From Sphingobium sp. JS3065 (lineage in GTDB: Bacteria > Pseudomonadota > Alphaproteobacteria > Sphingomonadales > Sphingomonadaceae), in the NCBI RefSeq assembly GCF_026427355.1, contig NZ_CP102664.1:930001-994000 (forward strand): DNA of 64,000 bases, read 5' to 3'. Below the pieces are notes generated by a model. It had not been told where the DNA came from, did not search any database, and saw nothing but the letters and a program-made list of their open reading frames with translations. Below, in pieces: positions 10,176 through 18,537 of this stretch. The number at the start of each line of letters is the position of its first letter. Positions within the stretch are counted from its first letter, which is position 1. Both the position numbers and the translations under genes were made by a program.

Positions 10176-10670
10176 CTATGCCTGCCCGATTTCGATCTTC
10201 CGACTCCGCGCTGGCGCATTTTCATCCTTGGTCAGTGTGACGGTGAGGACACCATCCTTGAATGCAGCGGTGATCGCGTTCGGGTCAACGTCGCTGGGCA
10301 AGGATACCTGGCGCCGGAAGGAGCCATATCGCCGTTCGCTGAATACATAGCCCTTGTCCTTGCGTTCGGTCTCCTCCTTCTTTTCGCCGGCTATCGTCAG
10401 GAGACCGTCAGCGACGCTGATATCGATATCATCATCGGACAGGCCAGGGAGCTCGGCGGTGAGGCGATAGGCCTTGTCCTCATCGACAAGTTCAACAGCC
10501 GGAACTGGCGCGATTGAAGATCGATTGCCGACACCGAACAGACTGGCGGCGGGGCGGCCAAAATCTTCGAAGAGGCGGTCAATCTCCGTGCGAAGCCAAT
10601 CAACCGGATGATCGAGAATTGGGCTGATCGGATTGGCCTTGGACGTGGTCGCTGGAACCTGATCATTCAT
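10176..10670 (-). CDS. Hsp20 / alpha-crystallin small heat-shock protein
   Basis: A 164-residue cytoplasmic holdase chaperone that keeps unfolding proteins soluble. The alpha-crystallin domain covers about residues 55-150, with the family pattern AELPGLSDDDIDISV, a GSFRRQVSLP strand and the closing GVLTVTLTK. The C-terminal tail ends in IEIGQA, providing an I-x-I motif used for oligomer assembly. The N-terminal arm (about 1-50) is variable. The ATG follows an AGGAGG ribosome site that is buried in an 8-bp inverted repeat, listed separately. The stop lies 4 bases from the proposed TTG start of the APH/AAA fusion gene, so the two form an operon. HspX-like Hsp20 proteins are typical of hypoxic dormancy sets. 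Confidence 0.95.
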   Translation of the reverse strand: MNDQVPATTSKANPISPILDHPVDWLRTEIDRLFEDFGRPAASLFGVGNRSSIAPVPAVELVDEDKAYRLTAELPGLSDDDIDISVADGLLTIAGEKKEETERKDKGYVFSERRYGSFRRQVSLPSDVDPNAITAAFKDGVLTVTLTKDENAPARSRKIEIGQA

Positions 10671-10672
10671 GG

Positions 10673-10705
10673 CGGACCTCCTGCGAAATGAATGCTCGAG
10701 GTCCG
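10673..10705 (-). promoter_or_regulatory. Hairpin covering the hsp20 ribosome site (possible RNA thermometer)
   Basis: In the hsp20 mRNA, CGGACCTC, a 17-base loop and GAGGTCCG form a perfect 8-bp helix that ends 2 bases before the ATG. The 3' arm contains the GAGG of the AGGAGG ribosome site, so initiation should be blocked until the helix melts. ROSE and fourU thermometers in front of small heat-shock genes work this way. The pairing is seen directly; temperature control is inferred. Confidence 0.55.
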
Positions 10706-10841
10706 GATTGGGCGGGGGGGGATGGCCGATGAATCAGGCCAACAGCGATCCGGCCCTCGAGCGAGGAGGAGGCTATGCGGTTGCCTGGGTGGGCTCTATC
10801 CGGAAAGTTACTGAGGGGCGTTTGGGGCGCTCACCATCTCA

Positions 10842-10863
10842 CAATGGACCCGCGGGTCCATTG
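10842..10863. promoter_or_regulatory. 22-bp perfect palindrome
   Basis: CAATGGACCCG is followed directly by its exact reverse complement. It lies between the divergent hsp20 and fixL genes. It could be an operator for a dimeric regulator or a bidirectional terminator-like stem, but no T-run follows on either side, which favours a protein site. The binding factor is unknown. Confidence 0.5.
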
Positions 10864-11210
10864 GTTCAGGTAGCAGCGCGCAAGTCGCACGGATGATGAC
10901 AATCCGAAGAGCCCGGCCTAAAGAACGCCGACGGTTTGAAGCTCGTGGATGCGACGGTCTGGACATGTTTCCAGCGCTGAACTCCAAAGCAAGTAACATC
11001 ATCGTTGAGATGGTTGCCAATTTTAATGGATCGCACGAGGCGCTGTTGATAGGCTTGAGACAGAAAGGGGTATCAGCGCTTGCTGCTTCCTTCTGACGAC
11101 GAAGAGGCAGAGTCATCATTAAAACCGCTCCGCGATCCGGGAAATTCCTCCATTCATGGCAAGCGGGTGCCATTGCGCCACTGGTTGACCGTTCGATCCA
11201 TGCCCGGCTT

Positions 11211-13034
11211 TTGACCGCGTCCCTTGCGGGACTGGCTATCGCCGTCATCGCGGTGGTCACACGATGGCAGCTTGGCCGGCAGATCGACGAGAGCGTTCAT
11301 TATTTCGTCTCTCTCGGCGTGGCCGGTATGGTGCTCGTGGCGCTCAGGCCGGATATCGTGGTGTTGGCGGGCGTCACGCTCGTTACCCTTACGACGCTCG
11401 CAATCGTTGACGGTTGGCCGACCGTGGCAGAACAGTGGGTTGCCCTGTTCCTGTTTCTCGCCGCCATGGCTCTGCTTTGGCGGAATCACCATCGTACTCT
11501 CTCACGCGCTCGCGATCTCGCGGACGGGACGAGGATGCTGGCCGCAGAACTGAACCTGCTCATCGATGGGGCGGAAGATTATGCGATCTATATGCTCGAT
11601 GCTGAAGGACGGGTCACGATCTGGAACGGGGGCGCCGAGCGTCTGAAAGGCTGGACAGAGGCCGAGATGGCCGGCCAGCTTACAGATCGGTTTTATCCGG
11701 CCGATGTCGTCGCCAGCGGCAAGCCGACGTCCTTGCTTGCCGAAGCACAACACCGTGGCAAGATCGAGATCGACGAGTGGCAGATTCGTAAGGATGGCAG
11801 TGAGTTTCTGGCTCACATTTCCATCACCGCGTTGAAAAAACCCGACGGATCGTTGGGCGGTTTCGCGACAATTGTCCACGACATCACCGACCAGCGAGCA
11901 ACGCTGAGCTCTCTTCGCAACAGTGAAGCGCATCTTCGTTCGATTTTGTCGACGGTCCCCGATGCAATGATCGTCATCGATGAAGGCGGCACGATGGTGT
12001 CGTTCAGCACGGCGGCCGAGCGTTTGTTCGGTTACACTCAGGAGGAAGTCCTGGGTTCCAATGTCAGCATGTTGATGCCCTCGCCTTATCGCGAACGCCA
12101 TGACGGTTTTCTCGAGCGCTATCTGCGTACAGGAGAGAGGCGCATCATCGGGATCGGACGCGTGGTTTTTGCACTGCGAAAGGATGGGACGACCTTCCCG
12201 ATGGAGTTGTCGGTTGGAGAAGCGGCCGGCGAGAGCCAGCGGCTGTTCACCGGCTTCATTCGCGATCTGACGGATCGCCAAAGGACACAGGAGCGGCTAG
12301 AGCAGCTTCAATCCGAACTGATCCACGTCGCGCGCGTCAGCGCGATGGGGACGATGGCGTCGACGCTCGCCCATGAGCTGAATCAGCCGATCACCGCCGT
12401 AGCCAACTATCTCGAAGCGGTCCGGGACCTGCTCGACCAGCCAGATCCCGATGATCTGCCCGACATCCGGGAGGCGCTGACAGACGCCGCGGGGGAAGCG
12501 ATGCGCGCGGGTCATATCGTGCGCCGTTTGCGTGATTTCGTTGCCAGGGGGGAGGTCGAGAAGACTGTCGAGAACTTGCCCAACCTCATTAACGAAGCGG
12601 CTGCCTTCGGCCTGATGGGCGCGGGCGAGAAATCGATCGAAACCCGCATGGACATCGATCACGAAGCTGCGACGGTCCTCGTCGATAAGGTCCAGATCCA
12701 GCAGGTCCTCGTGAACTTGATCCGCAATGCGGTCGAGGCCATGAATGCGCGCGCCAGGCCTGTGCTCACCATCCGCACCGGTCCCGACCAGGCGGGTTTT
12801 GTGCGTGTCACGGTGTCCGATACCGGCACGGGAATGGCCCCCGAGGTCGCTGCCCAGCTCTTCAAGGCCTTTGTCAGCACCAAGTCGGACGGCATGGGGT
12901 TGGGTCTCTCGATTTGTCGAACGATTGTCGAAGCCAATGGCGGGCGCATCTGGATGGAGCCTGCGGAAGGGGGCGGCACGCAATTCCATTTCACACTGGT
13001 CAGGGCAGATAGGGAGCAATCTTATGGAGGATAA
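11211..13034 (+). CDS. fixL: FixL-type haem-PAS oxygen-sensing histidine kinase
   Basis: A membrane sensor kinase of about 607 residues. Two to four hydrophobic segments (about 1-100) are followed by PAS1 (about 115-230), PAS2 (about 235-360), a HisKA helix with AHELNQP (His388) and an HATPase domain with DTGTGMAP and GLGLSI. PAS2 is strikingly FixL-like: [12 protein letters not shown] places His297 where FixL binds haem, and RIIGIGRVV retains the distal arginine region. Oxygen binding should therefore inhibit the kinase and low oxygen should activate FixJ. The start is weak: TTG 11211 has no ribosome site, and the frame is open back to 11097 with no ATG or GTG, so an ATT (11118) or CTG (11181) start is possible. 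It overlaps fixJ by 11 bases. Confidence 0.92.
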   Translation: MTASLAGLAIAVIAVVTRWQLGRQIDESVHYFVSLGVAGMVLVALRPDIVVLAGVTLVTLTTLAIVDGWPTVAEQWVALFLFLAAMALLWRNHHRTLSRARDLADGTRMLAAELNLLIDGAEDYAIYMLDAEGRVTIWNGGAERLKGWTEAEMAGQLTDRFYPADVVASGKPTSLLAEAQHRGKIEIDEWQIRKDGSEFLAHISITALKKPDGSLGGFATIVHDITDQRATLSSLRNSEAHLRSILSTVPDAMIVIDEGGTMVSFSTAAERLFGYTQEEVLGSNVSMLMPSPYRERHDGFLERYLRTGERRIIGIGRVVFALRKDGTTFPMELSVGEAAGESQRLFTGFIRDLTDRQRTQERLEQLQSELIHVARVSAMGTMASTLAHELNQPITAVANYLEAVRDLLDQPDPDDLPDIREALTDAAGEAMRAGHIVRRLRDFVARGEVEKTVENLPNLINEAAAFGLMGAGEKSIETRMDIDHEAATVLVDKVQIQQVLVNLIRNAVEAMNARARPVLTIRTGPDQAGFVRVTVSDTGTGMAPEVAAQLFKAFVSTKSDGMGLGLSICRTIVEANGGRIWMEPAEGGGTQFHFTLVRADREQSYGG

Positions 13035-13638
13035 GCGGATCGTCCACATCGTCGACGATGAAGATGCAATCCGTCGATCTGCCGGTTTCATGCTCAAGAA
13101 ATCAGGTTTCTCGGTCGAAACCTGGTCCTCCGGTGTTGAATTTCTGAAAGACGTGAGGAACGCGGCCGAGGGCTGCATTCTCCTCGATGTGCGTATGCCT
13201 CAGATGGATGGGCTCGAAGTCCAAAAGGAATTGAACGAACGCGGTATCGCGATGCCCGTCATCATCCTGACCGGGCATGGCGATGTGTCGATCGCTGTAA
13301 GCGCGATGAAGGCCGGCGCAGTCGACTTCATCGAGAAACCGTTCGAGAAGGCGGTGTTGCTCGCGGCTATTGAAAGTGCCTTCGAACGGCTTGCCGACGT
13401 TGAAGGCAGGGCAACCCGCGCCGCCGACGCAACGATCCGCATCGCCGCTCTGTCCGGGCGCGAACAGGATGTGCTCAAGGGGCTTGCGCGAGGACTGCCA
13501 AACAAGACGATCGCTTATGATCTTGGGATTTCGCCGCGCACCGTAGAGGTGCATCGCGCCAACCTCATGACCAAGCTGGGCGTTCGCAGCCTGTCGGAGG
13601 CGCTCCGTATCGCGTTTTCCGCGGGGATCACGGGCTGA
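13024..13638 (+). CDS. fixJ: FixJ-type response regulator
   Basis: A 204-residue transcription factor, partner of the overlapping fixL. The receiver domain (about 1-120) has the acidic pocket DDED, phospho-acceptor Asp55 in [11 protein letters not shown], the conserved ILTGHGD and EKPF. The C-terminal LuxR/GerE-type helix-turn-helix (about 140-200) shows [20 protein letters not shown] and [14 protein letters not shown], the FixJ signature. Translation begins at the ATG inside the end of fixL, so the two are coupled. In relatives FixJ activates fixK and microaerobic genes. TTACGTAG elements at 7853 and 13651 are candidate sites, and no fixK-like gene is visible in this window. Confidence 0.95.
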   Translation: MEDKRIVHIVDDEDAIRRSAGFMLKKSGFSVETWSSGVEFLKDVRNAAEGCILLDVRMPQMDGLEVQKELNERGIAMPVIILTGHGDVSIAVSAMKAGAVDFIEKPFEKAVLLAAIESAFERLADVEGRATRAADATIRIAALSGREQDVLKGLARGLPNKTIAYDLGISPRTVEVHRANLMTKLGVRSLSEALRIAFSAGITG

Positions 13639-13650
13639 GGATCGGGACAC

Positions 13651-13664
13651 TTACGTAGCGACCC
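13651..13664 (+). promoter_or_regulatory. Candidate FixJ-type box 2
   Basis: TTACGTAGCGACCC starts 13 bases after the fixJ stop and ends 36 bases before the next ATG. It shares TTACGTAGCG with the site at 7853. Placement suggests a separate, FixJ-dependent promoter for the receiver gene and the haemoglobin gene that once followed it. The regulator assignment is inferred. Confidence 0.35.
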
Positions 13665-13700
13665 GGGGATCGTTTCCTGACATCGTCCGAGGGACCAGCA

Positions 13701-14132
13701 ATGCCGCTGGGCCGATGGTGTGAGATGTCAGGCGAGAATATTGCGGCCCCGTTGCGGGAACGCCCGCGTCTTCTTCTGGTCGAGGATGACGCCGGTGTTC
13801 GCCGTTCACTGCAGCTTCTCTTTCGTGCGCAGGGTTTTGACGTCCGGGCCTATGCGGCTGGTGCGGCGCTTCTGGACGATCCGTTATCGGGGGATGCCTG
13901 CTGCTTCGTTGCTGATTTTCGATTGGAGCAGAGCGATGGCATCGAGGTGCTTTGCCGCCTGCGCGAACGTGGCTGGCCGGGTCCAGCCATACTCATCACC
14001 GCGTTCCCATCGGCCGAACTGACCGAGCGTGCCTTGGCGCAGGGGTTCGCCCAGGTTCTGGAAAAGCCCCTGCGGGAACATGCGCTGACTGGCGCGCTTG
14101 CCAGGCTGACGGGCGTGGGAAAGCGCATTTGA
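13701..14132 (+). CDS. Stand-alone receiver-domain response regulator
   Basis: A 143-residue protein made only of a receiver domain: VEDD acidic pocket at about 27-30, Asp72 in FVADFRLEQSDG as phospho-acceptor, ITAF as the switch threonine and EKPL as the conserved lysine. No DNA-binding or enzymatic output domain follows. It sits directly after fixLJ. Single-domain receivers in this position can act as a phosphate sink for the kinase or feed another pathway; FixT of other alphaproteobacteria is a receiver-like inhibitor of FixL. An internal ATG at 13725 is an alternative start, but GAGGGA upstream of 13701 favours the longer form. Confidence 0.88.
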   Translation: MPLGRWCEMSGENIAAPLRERPRLLLVEDDAGVRRSLQLLFRAQGFDVRAYAAGAALLDDPLSGDACCFVADFRLEQSDGIEVLCRLRERGWPGPAILITAFPSAELTERALAQGFAQVLEKPLREHALTGALARLTGVGKRI

Positions 14133-14179
14133 AACGACGCTCGACCAAAAGGGAGTGCGCAGCATAACAGGAGAAACGT

Positions 14180-14187
14180 GTGACAGC
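14180..14187 (+). pseudogene. 5' stub of truncated haemoglobin gene (GTG start, before IS21)
   Basis: GTG ACA GC is preceded at 6 bases by AGGAG (14169-14173). Removing the IS and one target copy joins it in frame to 16981, giving M-T-A-A-E-Q and the rest of a group II truncated haemoglobin. This stub therefore holds the original ribosome site and start codon. The IS lies within the third codon. Confidence 0.8.
14182..14187 (+). repeat. Target-site duplication, left copy
   Basis: GACAGC immediately left of the IS21 end, identical to 16975-16980. Confidence 0.85.
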
Positions 14188-14241
14188 TGCGCGGCGACAT
14201 TTGTGATGGCCGGTTCAGCGACAACTAAGATGGCCGGTAAG
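14188..14241 (+). repeat. IS21 left inverted end with two transposase-site repeats
   Basis: Contains two related units, GCGACATTTGTGATGGCCGG and GCGACAACTAAGATGGCCGG, followed by TAAG. It matches 16922-16974 inverted with one gap and a handful of mismatches. Confidence 0.85.
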
Positions 14242-14401
14242 ATCGGTTGTCTGGCCTGATCGCAGGGAGGGGCGGAGCCCCGACCGGAGAGCAGGCCAGA
14301 CAACCGATGGCGATCTTTTCTCCCCTGGGCGGGAGTGCGGATCGGGCTGCGGCGAGCGGTGGTATCGGAACACTCATCGAACATTGAAGCGATGGGTTGC
14401 G

Positions 14402-15907
14402 ATGCCGGGCCACCACCTTTCCGATCAGCAGGTATTTCTTTTCATGGTTGAACGTCGCCATCACACCCAGTCCGTTGCGGCCGCCAAGGCCGGTATCAGC
14501 GAGCGCAGCGCACGCCGGATCGAGAACGATCCGCGCTTGCCCTCCCAGAAGAAGCAGGGGCGTCATTGGCGCACCCGCGCCGATCCTCTTGAGCCTTTTT
14601 GGCCGCGGATCGAGGAGTTGCTCAAGATCGACGGCATTCTCGCCGTCACCATCTTCGAGACGCTACAGGACGAGTTTGGCGAGGAGGCTGTTCCCGACAA
14701 GATCAGGCGCACGCTCGAGCGTCGGGTTGCCCGCTGGCGGGCGCTGCATGGCGAGGAGAAGGAGATATTCTTCCCGCAGCGCCACGAGATCGGGCGGCAG
14801 GGCCTGTCGGATTTCACGGTCTGCGACGACCTGAAGGTCACCATCGCCGGCGAGCCTTTCGCCCACCGGCTCTATCATTTCCGCCTGGCCTGCAGTGGCT
14901 GGGAGCATGCCGCTGTCGTCCTGGGGGGCGAGAGCTTCGCTGCCCTGTCCGAGCATCTGCAGGATGCGCTGTGGAAGCTGGGCGGCGTCCCGGCCGAGCA
15001 CCGCAGCGATTCCCTATCAGCTGCCTACAAGAACCTCGATGCCGATGCGCAGCAGGATTTCACCCGCAGCTACAACGACCTGTGCCGGCATTACGGCATG
15101 ATCGCGACCCGCAACAACCGCGGCGAGGCCCACGAGAACGGCTCGATCGAAGGCCCTCATGGCCATCTCAAGCGACGCCTCGACCAAGCCCTGCGCCGCC
15201 GCGGCAGCCGGGACTTCGACAGCCTCGGTGCCTGGCGCGGCTTTGTAGAAGCCGAAGTCGCCAAGCAGAACCGCCGCAAGGCCAGGCTCGTCGACGAGGA
15301 ACGCCGCCTGCTGGCGCGCCTGCCATCACACCGCACCACAGACTTTGCCATGATCGCGGTGGATGTCAGCCGTAACGGTACCGTTCCTATCGAGAGGGTC
15401 ATCTATTCGGTCCCCTCCCGCCTGGTCGGTCGTCGGCTGCACGCCCATCTCTTCGATGACCGCATCGATCTATTCCTCGGCCCCGACAAGGTGATGACCA
15501 CACCACGGGTCCGTATCCCGCATCCCCAAAGAGGCCACCACATCGATTTTCGCCACATGATCGCCAACCTGCGGCGCAAGCCCGGGGCATTGCGCAACCT
15601 GGTATACCGCGACGCCCTGTTCCCCGCCCATGCCTACAGGCGGGCATGGCAAGCCTTCGACGATCAGCTCGATGCCCGCCAAGCCTGCCGCGACACTGTC
15701 GCCCTGCTCGATATCGCGGCAAGAGGAGATTGTGTCGATGCGCTGGCTCTGCGCATCGATGCGGCACTCGATGCTGGTCGACTCCCCGATGTCGCCGCGC
15801 TCAGGCAGGAGTTTCTTCCGACCGTCCGAGCCAGGCACGAGGTGACGATCCCGCCACCGGATCCGCGCGGATACAACAGCTTGCTTACCAGCATGGAGGT
15901 GCGCTGA
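14402..15907 (+). CDS. istA: IS21-family transposase IstA
   Basis: DDE transposase of about 501 residues that cuts and joins the IS ends. The N-terminal helix-turn-helix is seen in SVAAAKAGISERSARRIE (about 24-41). The catalytic core follows, with an Asp in FTVCDDLKV, an Asp in HRSDSLSAAY, and the Glu of HENGSIEGPHGHLK. A basic C-terminal region is also typical. ATG 14402 is preferred because homologues begin MPGHH or MPGRH; TTG 14384 would add six residues. The stop overlaps the istB start as TGATG, so istB is translationally coupled. No internal stop or frameshift is present. Confidence 0.95.
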   Translation: MPGHHLSDQQVFLFMVERRHHTQSVAAAKAGISERSARRIENDPRLPSQKKQGRHWRTRADPLEPFWPRIEELLKIDGILAVTIFETLQDEFGEEAVPDKIRRTLERRVARWRALHGEEKEIFFPQRHEIGRQGLSDFTVCDDLKVTIAGEPFAHRLYHFRLACSGWEHAAVVLGGESFAALSEHLQDALWKLGGVPAEHRSDSLSAAYKNLDADAQQDFTRSYNDLCRHYGMIATRNNRGEAHENGSIEGPHGHLKRRLDQALRRRGSRDFDSLGAWRGFVEAEVAKQNRRKARLVDEERRLLARLPSHRTTDFAMIAVDVSRNGTVPIERVIYSVPSRLVGRRLHAHLFDDRIDLFLGPDKVMTTPRVRIPHPQRGHHIDFRHMIANLRRKPGALRNLVYRDALFPAHAYRRAWQAFDDQLDARQACRDTVALLDIAARGDCVDALALRIDAALDAGRLPDVAALRQEFLPTVRARHEVTIPPPDPRGYNSLLTSMEVR

Positions 15908-16716
15908 TGACCCGGACCAAGGATCAGGCCGCAGCCGTGCTGCCCACCATGCTCAAGGCCCTGCGCTTGCCCAGCATCAATCGCAACTGGAAGCGACTTA
16001 CCGATACCGCCGATCATGATGGTTGGCCCGCCGTTCATCTGCTGGCCTCGCTTCTCGAGATCGAGATGGCCGAACGCACTACGCGGCGTATCCAGCGACA
16101 TCGTGACCAGTCCGGCCTGCCAGCAGGCAAGACCTTCGCCACCTTCGATTTCGACGCTGCACCTGGGGTGCGCAAACCCCATCTGCTCTCGCTCGCAACC
16201 GGCGATAGCTGGATCGAAAGTGGCGGCAATCTGCTGTTCTTCGGACAGTCGGGCACCGGCAAGACGCACGCCATCTCGGCGATCAGCCATGCGCTTATCG
16301 ATACCGGGCGCCGGGTCTTGTTCTGCTCCACCACCGATATGGTCCAGAAGCTTCAGGCCGCGCGCCGCGATCTCAGTCTGCCATCCATGCTCGACAAACT
16401 CGACAAATATGATCTCATTGTGCTCGACGATCTGTCCTATGTCCGCAAGGACCAGGTCGAGACCAGCGCCCTGTTCGAGCTCATCGCCCATCGCTACGAG
16501 CGCCACTCCATCGCGATAACCGCCAACCAGCCATTTTCCGCTTGGGACAACGTTTTTCCAGATCCCGCCATGACTGTCGCGGCCATCGACCGCCTCGTTC
16601 ACCACTCGACCATCATCGAGATGAACGGCGAGAGCTACCGAAAACGCTCGGCCGTCAGCCGCATAGAGCCAGCCAATAATCACCCTCCCGTGCCAGTACC
16701 GGACCGGCCATCGTAA
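15907..16716 (+). CDS. istB: IS21-family helper ATPase IstB
   Basis: An AAA+ ATPase of 269 residues that assists IstA in target selection. Walker A is GQSGTGKTH (about 115), Walker B is LIVLDDLSYV (about 170), followed by a sensor segment ITANQPFSAW and the IstB C-terminal RLVHHSTIIEMNGESYR. The reading frame is open upstream, but the start is set at ATG 15907, which overlaps the istA stop and gives MTRTKDQAA. The length is normal for the family. Confidence 0.95.
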   Translation: MTRTKDQAAAVLPTMLKALRLPSINRNWKRLTDTADHDGWPAVHLLASLLEIEMAERTTRRIQRHRDQSGLPAGKTFATFDFDAAPGVRKPHLLSLATGDSWIESGGNLLFFGQSGTGKTHAISAISHALIDTGRRVLFCSTTDMVQKLQAARRDLSLPSMLDKLDKYDLIVLDDLSYVRKDQVETSALFELIAHRYERHSIAITANQPFSAWDNVFPDPAMTVAAIDRLVHHSTIIEMNGESYRKRSAVSRIEPANNHPPVPVPDRPS

Positions 16717-16921
16717 TTGTCGCTGACCTCGCATCCGGGATGCATCTCCAATGAGGCAACCCGCGATCAGGTAATTGTCGCCACCGTCAATTACTCCCGC
16801 ACCGCCACAGCGGGCTTTACCACCGGCGCCAGCGACAATTATCCAACATCCCTAATTGCCCAAGGCCCGTTGCCACTGCGGAGCTTGCGTGATACCCAAA
16901 TCCTACCACTCGGTGCGGCCG
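16717..16921. other. IS21 right non-coding end with repeated transposase sites
   Basis: No gene. Several copies of a unit related to GCGACAATTA appear in both orientations (near 16713-16724, 16770-16781 and 16829-16838), consistent with multiple IstA binding sites inside the right end. Confidence 0.6.
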
Positions 16922-16974
16922 CTTACCGGCCATCATAATTGACGCCGACCGGCCTCCGTAAATGTCGCCCTACA
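16922..16974 (-). repeat. IS21 right inverted end
   Basis: Read inward it gives TGTAGGGCGACATTT, then GGCCGGT and GGCCGGTAAG, the mirror of the left end at 14188-14241. Confidence 0.85.
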
Positions 16975-16980
16975 GACAGC
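16975..16980 (+). repeat. Target-site duplication, right copy
   Basis: GACAGC immediately right of the IS21 end, identical to 14182-14187. Confidence 0.85.
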
Positions 16981-17383
16981 AGCGGAACAGAAACAGCAGG
17001 CGCCCTATGATCTGGTTGGAGGGGCCGTCGTCGTCCGGAATATCGTAGACCGCTTCTATGATCTGATGGATCAGGAGGACGCCTATCGGGAGTTGCGTGC
17101 GCTACACGCCCCGGAGTTGGGGCCGATGCGCGTTTCGCTTGCCGGTTTTCTCAACGCATGGCTGGGCGGACCGCGAGATTGGTTTGATGATCACCCTGGC
17201 GTTTGCATGATGTCGGCCCATGCGCGCCTGCCGATCACTGGTGAGACAGCGGATCAGTGGTGTGACGCGATGCGCCGCGCCATCGCTGATTCGACGGTAG
17301 ATCCTGCCCTGGGCGTCAAGATGGCCGAAGCCTTGTCGAACATGGCGCAGGGCATGGCGGCGCGTGCCGCGTCGGCAGCGTGA
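16976..17383 (+). pseudogene. Group II truncated haemoglobin, split by IS21
   Basis: The 3' body of a trHbO-type globin (2/2 fold) that would bind oxygen or nitric oxide through haem. Visible landmarks are RFYDLM with the B10 tyrosine, MMSAHARLP with the proximal histidine, and ADQWCDAM with the G8 tryptophan typical of group II. The first codons (14180-14187) lie on the far side of the IS. The first in-frame ATG left is 17066, which lies downstream of the B10 tyrosine, so a product from there (105 residues) would lack helix A and most of B. The gene is therefore judged inactive. Excision of the IS plus one target copy restores an intact frame of about 138 codons. It stood between the fix genes and the alcohol dehydrogenase. 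Confidence 0.88.
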
Positions 17384-17414
17384 CCCCGCGGCGCGAACAG
17401 GCGAAGAAATCACT

Positions 17415-18422
17415 ATGACCGAGATGTTCGCGATGCAGCTCGAAGCGGTCGGCACGCCGCTGCGGCTCGTTGCGCGACAGGTTCCAACGCCTGGTCGAGG
17501 CGAGCTTCTCATCGAGGTCGCTGCTTGCGGCGTCTGCCGAACCGATCTGCATATCGTCGATGGGGAGATCGAATCCCGCCTCCCCATCGTTCCCGGGCAC
17601 GAAATTGTCGGCATCGTTGTTGCGGCGGGGGAAGGGGTCGCCGATGTCGCGATCGGTGATCGCGTCGGCGTTCCCTGGCTCGGACATAGCTGCGGCCATT
17701 GCGACTATTGCCGAACAGGTCATGAAAATCTGTGCGATAGTCCCGCATTCACGGGATGCACCCGGGATGGCGGTTATGCGACCCATACGGTTGCGGACGC
17801 TCGCTTCTGCTTCAGGATACCCGACGCCTTTTCCAATGAAGAAGCCGCGCCCTTGCTGTGCGCCGGGCTGATCGGCTGGCGGTCCCTGCGCGCTGCGGGG
17901 GAGGGAACGCGGATCGGTCTCTACGGATTTGGCGCCGCCGCGCATATCATCGCCCAGATTGCGCTGTGGCAGGGCCGGGCGGTTTATGCCTTTACCAGGG
18001 CGGGAGACGACGAGGGACAGGCTTTTGCGCGATCACTCGGCTGCGCCTGGGCCGGATCATCGGAGGATGACCCGCCCGTGGAACTCGATGCGGCGATCCT
18101 CTTTGCCCCCGTCGGTGATCTTGTTCCGCGCGCGCTGCGTGCAGTCCACAAGGGAGGCAGGGTGATCTGCGCAGGGATCCACATGAGCGACATTCCGTCG
18201 TTCCCCTATGCTGACCTCTGGGGTGAGCGAACCATTGCATCGGTGGCTAATCTGACCCGCGAAGACGGCACAAGCTTTTTCGAGATCGCGCAGAAAGCCA
18301 ACGTCAAATCCGTGACGACGGTCTTTCCGCTGGCTCAAGCCAATGTCGCGCTTGAGCGGTTGCGCAGTGGCGCCGTTGTTGGAGCGGCCGTCCTGGTGCC
18401 ATCGAACTACGCGAAGGCTTGA
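17415..18422 (+). CDS. Zinc-dependent alcohol dehydrogenase (AdhP-like)
   Basis: A 335-residue medium-chain dehydrogenase, probably NAD(P)-dependent alcohol/aldehyde interconversion in the cytosol. The catalytic zinc site is CGVCRTDLHI plus GHEIVG and a later Cys. The structural zinc site has the four cysteines CGHCDYCRTGHENLC. The Rossmann dinucleotide motif is degenerate (GLYGFGAAAH). ATG 17415 is chosen; the frame is open upstream but that part is the end of the globin region. It begins 31 bases after the broken globin gene and was probably part of the fixLJ-globin unit before the IS arrived, so its transcription may now depend on the IS or an internal promoter. Confidence 0.92.
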   Translation: MTEMFAMQLEAVGTPLRLVARQVPTPGRGELLIEVAACGVCRTDLHIVDGEIESRLPIVPGHEIVGIVVAAGEGVADVAIGDRVGVPWLGHSCGHCDYCRTGHENLCDSPAFTGCTRDGGYATHTVADARFCFRIPDAFSNEEAAPLLCAGLIGWRSLRAAGEGTRIGLYGFGAAAHIIAQIALWQGRAVYAFTRAGDDEGQAFARSLGCAWAGSSEDDPPVELDAAILFAPVGDLVPRALRAVHKGGRVICAGIHMSDIPSFPYADLWGERTIASVANLTREDGTSFFEIAQKANVKSVTTVFPLAQANVALERLRSGAVVGAAVLVPSNYAKA

Positions 18423-18426
18423 GTAT

Positions 18427-18471
18427 GCACTCGCCGCGAAGCGCCCTCTTCACGGCCCCAGGGGCGAGTGC
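18427..18471. terminator. Inverted repeat after adh
   Basis: GCACTCGCC pairs with GGCGAGTGC across a 27-base loop, just after the adh stop. There is no T-run, so a rho-independent function is only possible. Confidence 0.35.
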
Positions 18472-18537
18472 GCGTCACGCGGTGCCTCTGTAAAGTTACG
18501 GAGTGCGGTCATCAATGGCCGGGGCCATGATGCGATC

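Larger units (their letters stand above)
10671..11210. other. 540-bp gap between divergent hsp20 and fixL
   Basis: No convincing gene is visible. The gap holds the hsp20 leader hairpin, a 22-bp perfect palindrome (10842-10863), and a more AT-rich stretch near 10980-11060 that probably carries promoter elements. A 67-codon plus-strand frame (10893-11096) has no recognisable domain and no clear ribosome site. The fixL reading frame is open from 11097 without an ATG or GTG, so part of the right edge may be coding. Confidence 0.6.
14188..16974 (+). mobile_element. Complete IS21-family insertion sequence (2787 bp)
   Basis: The element carries istA and istB in the usual overlapping order and is bounded by related inverted ends, TGCGCGGCGACATTT on the left and TGTAGGGCGACATTT read inward on the right, both starting TG. 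It is flanked by a 6-bp GACAGC direct repeat, within the 4-8 bp range of the family. Internal GCGACAA/GGCCGGT repeats near both ends are typical transposase sites. Both genes look intact, so the element may still be active. It interrupts a truncated haemoglobin gene. Confidence 0.95.

Noticed and set aside
10893..11096. 67-codon plus-strand frame between hsp20 and fixL
   Set aside because: No clear ribosome site, no family; it could be real but support is too weak.
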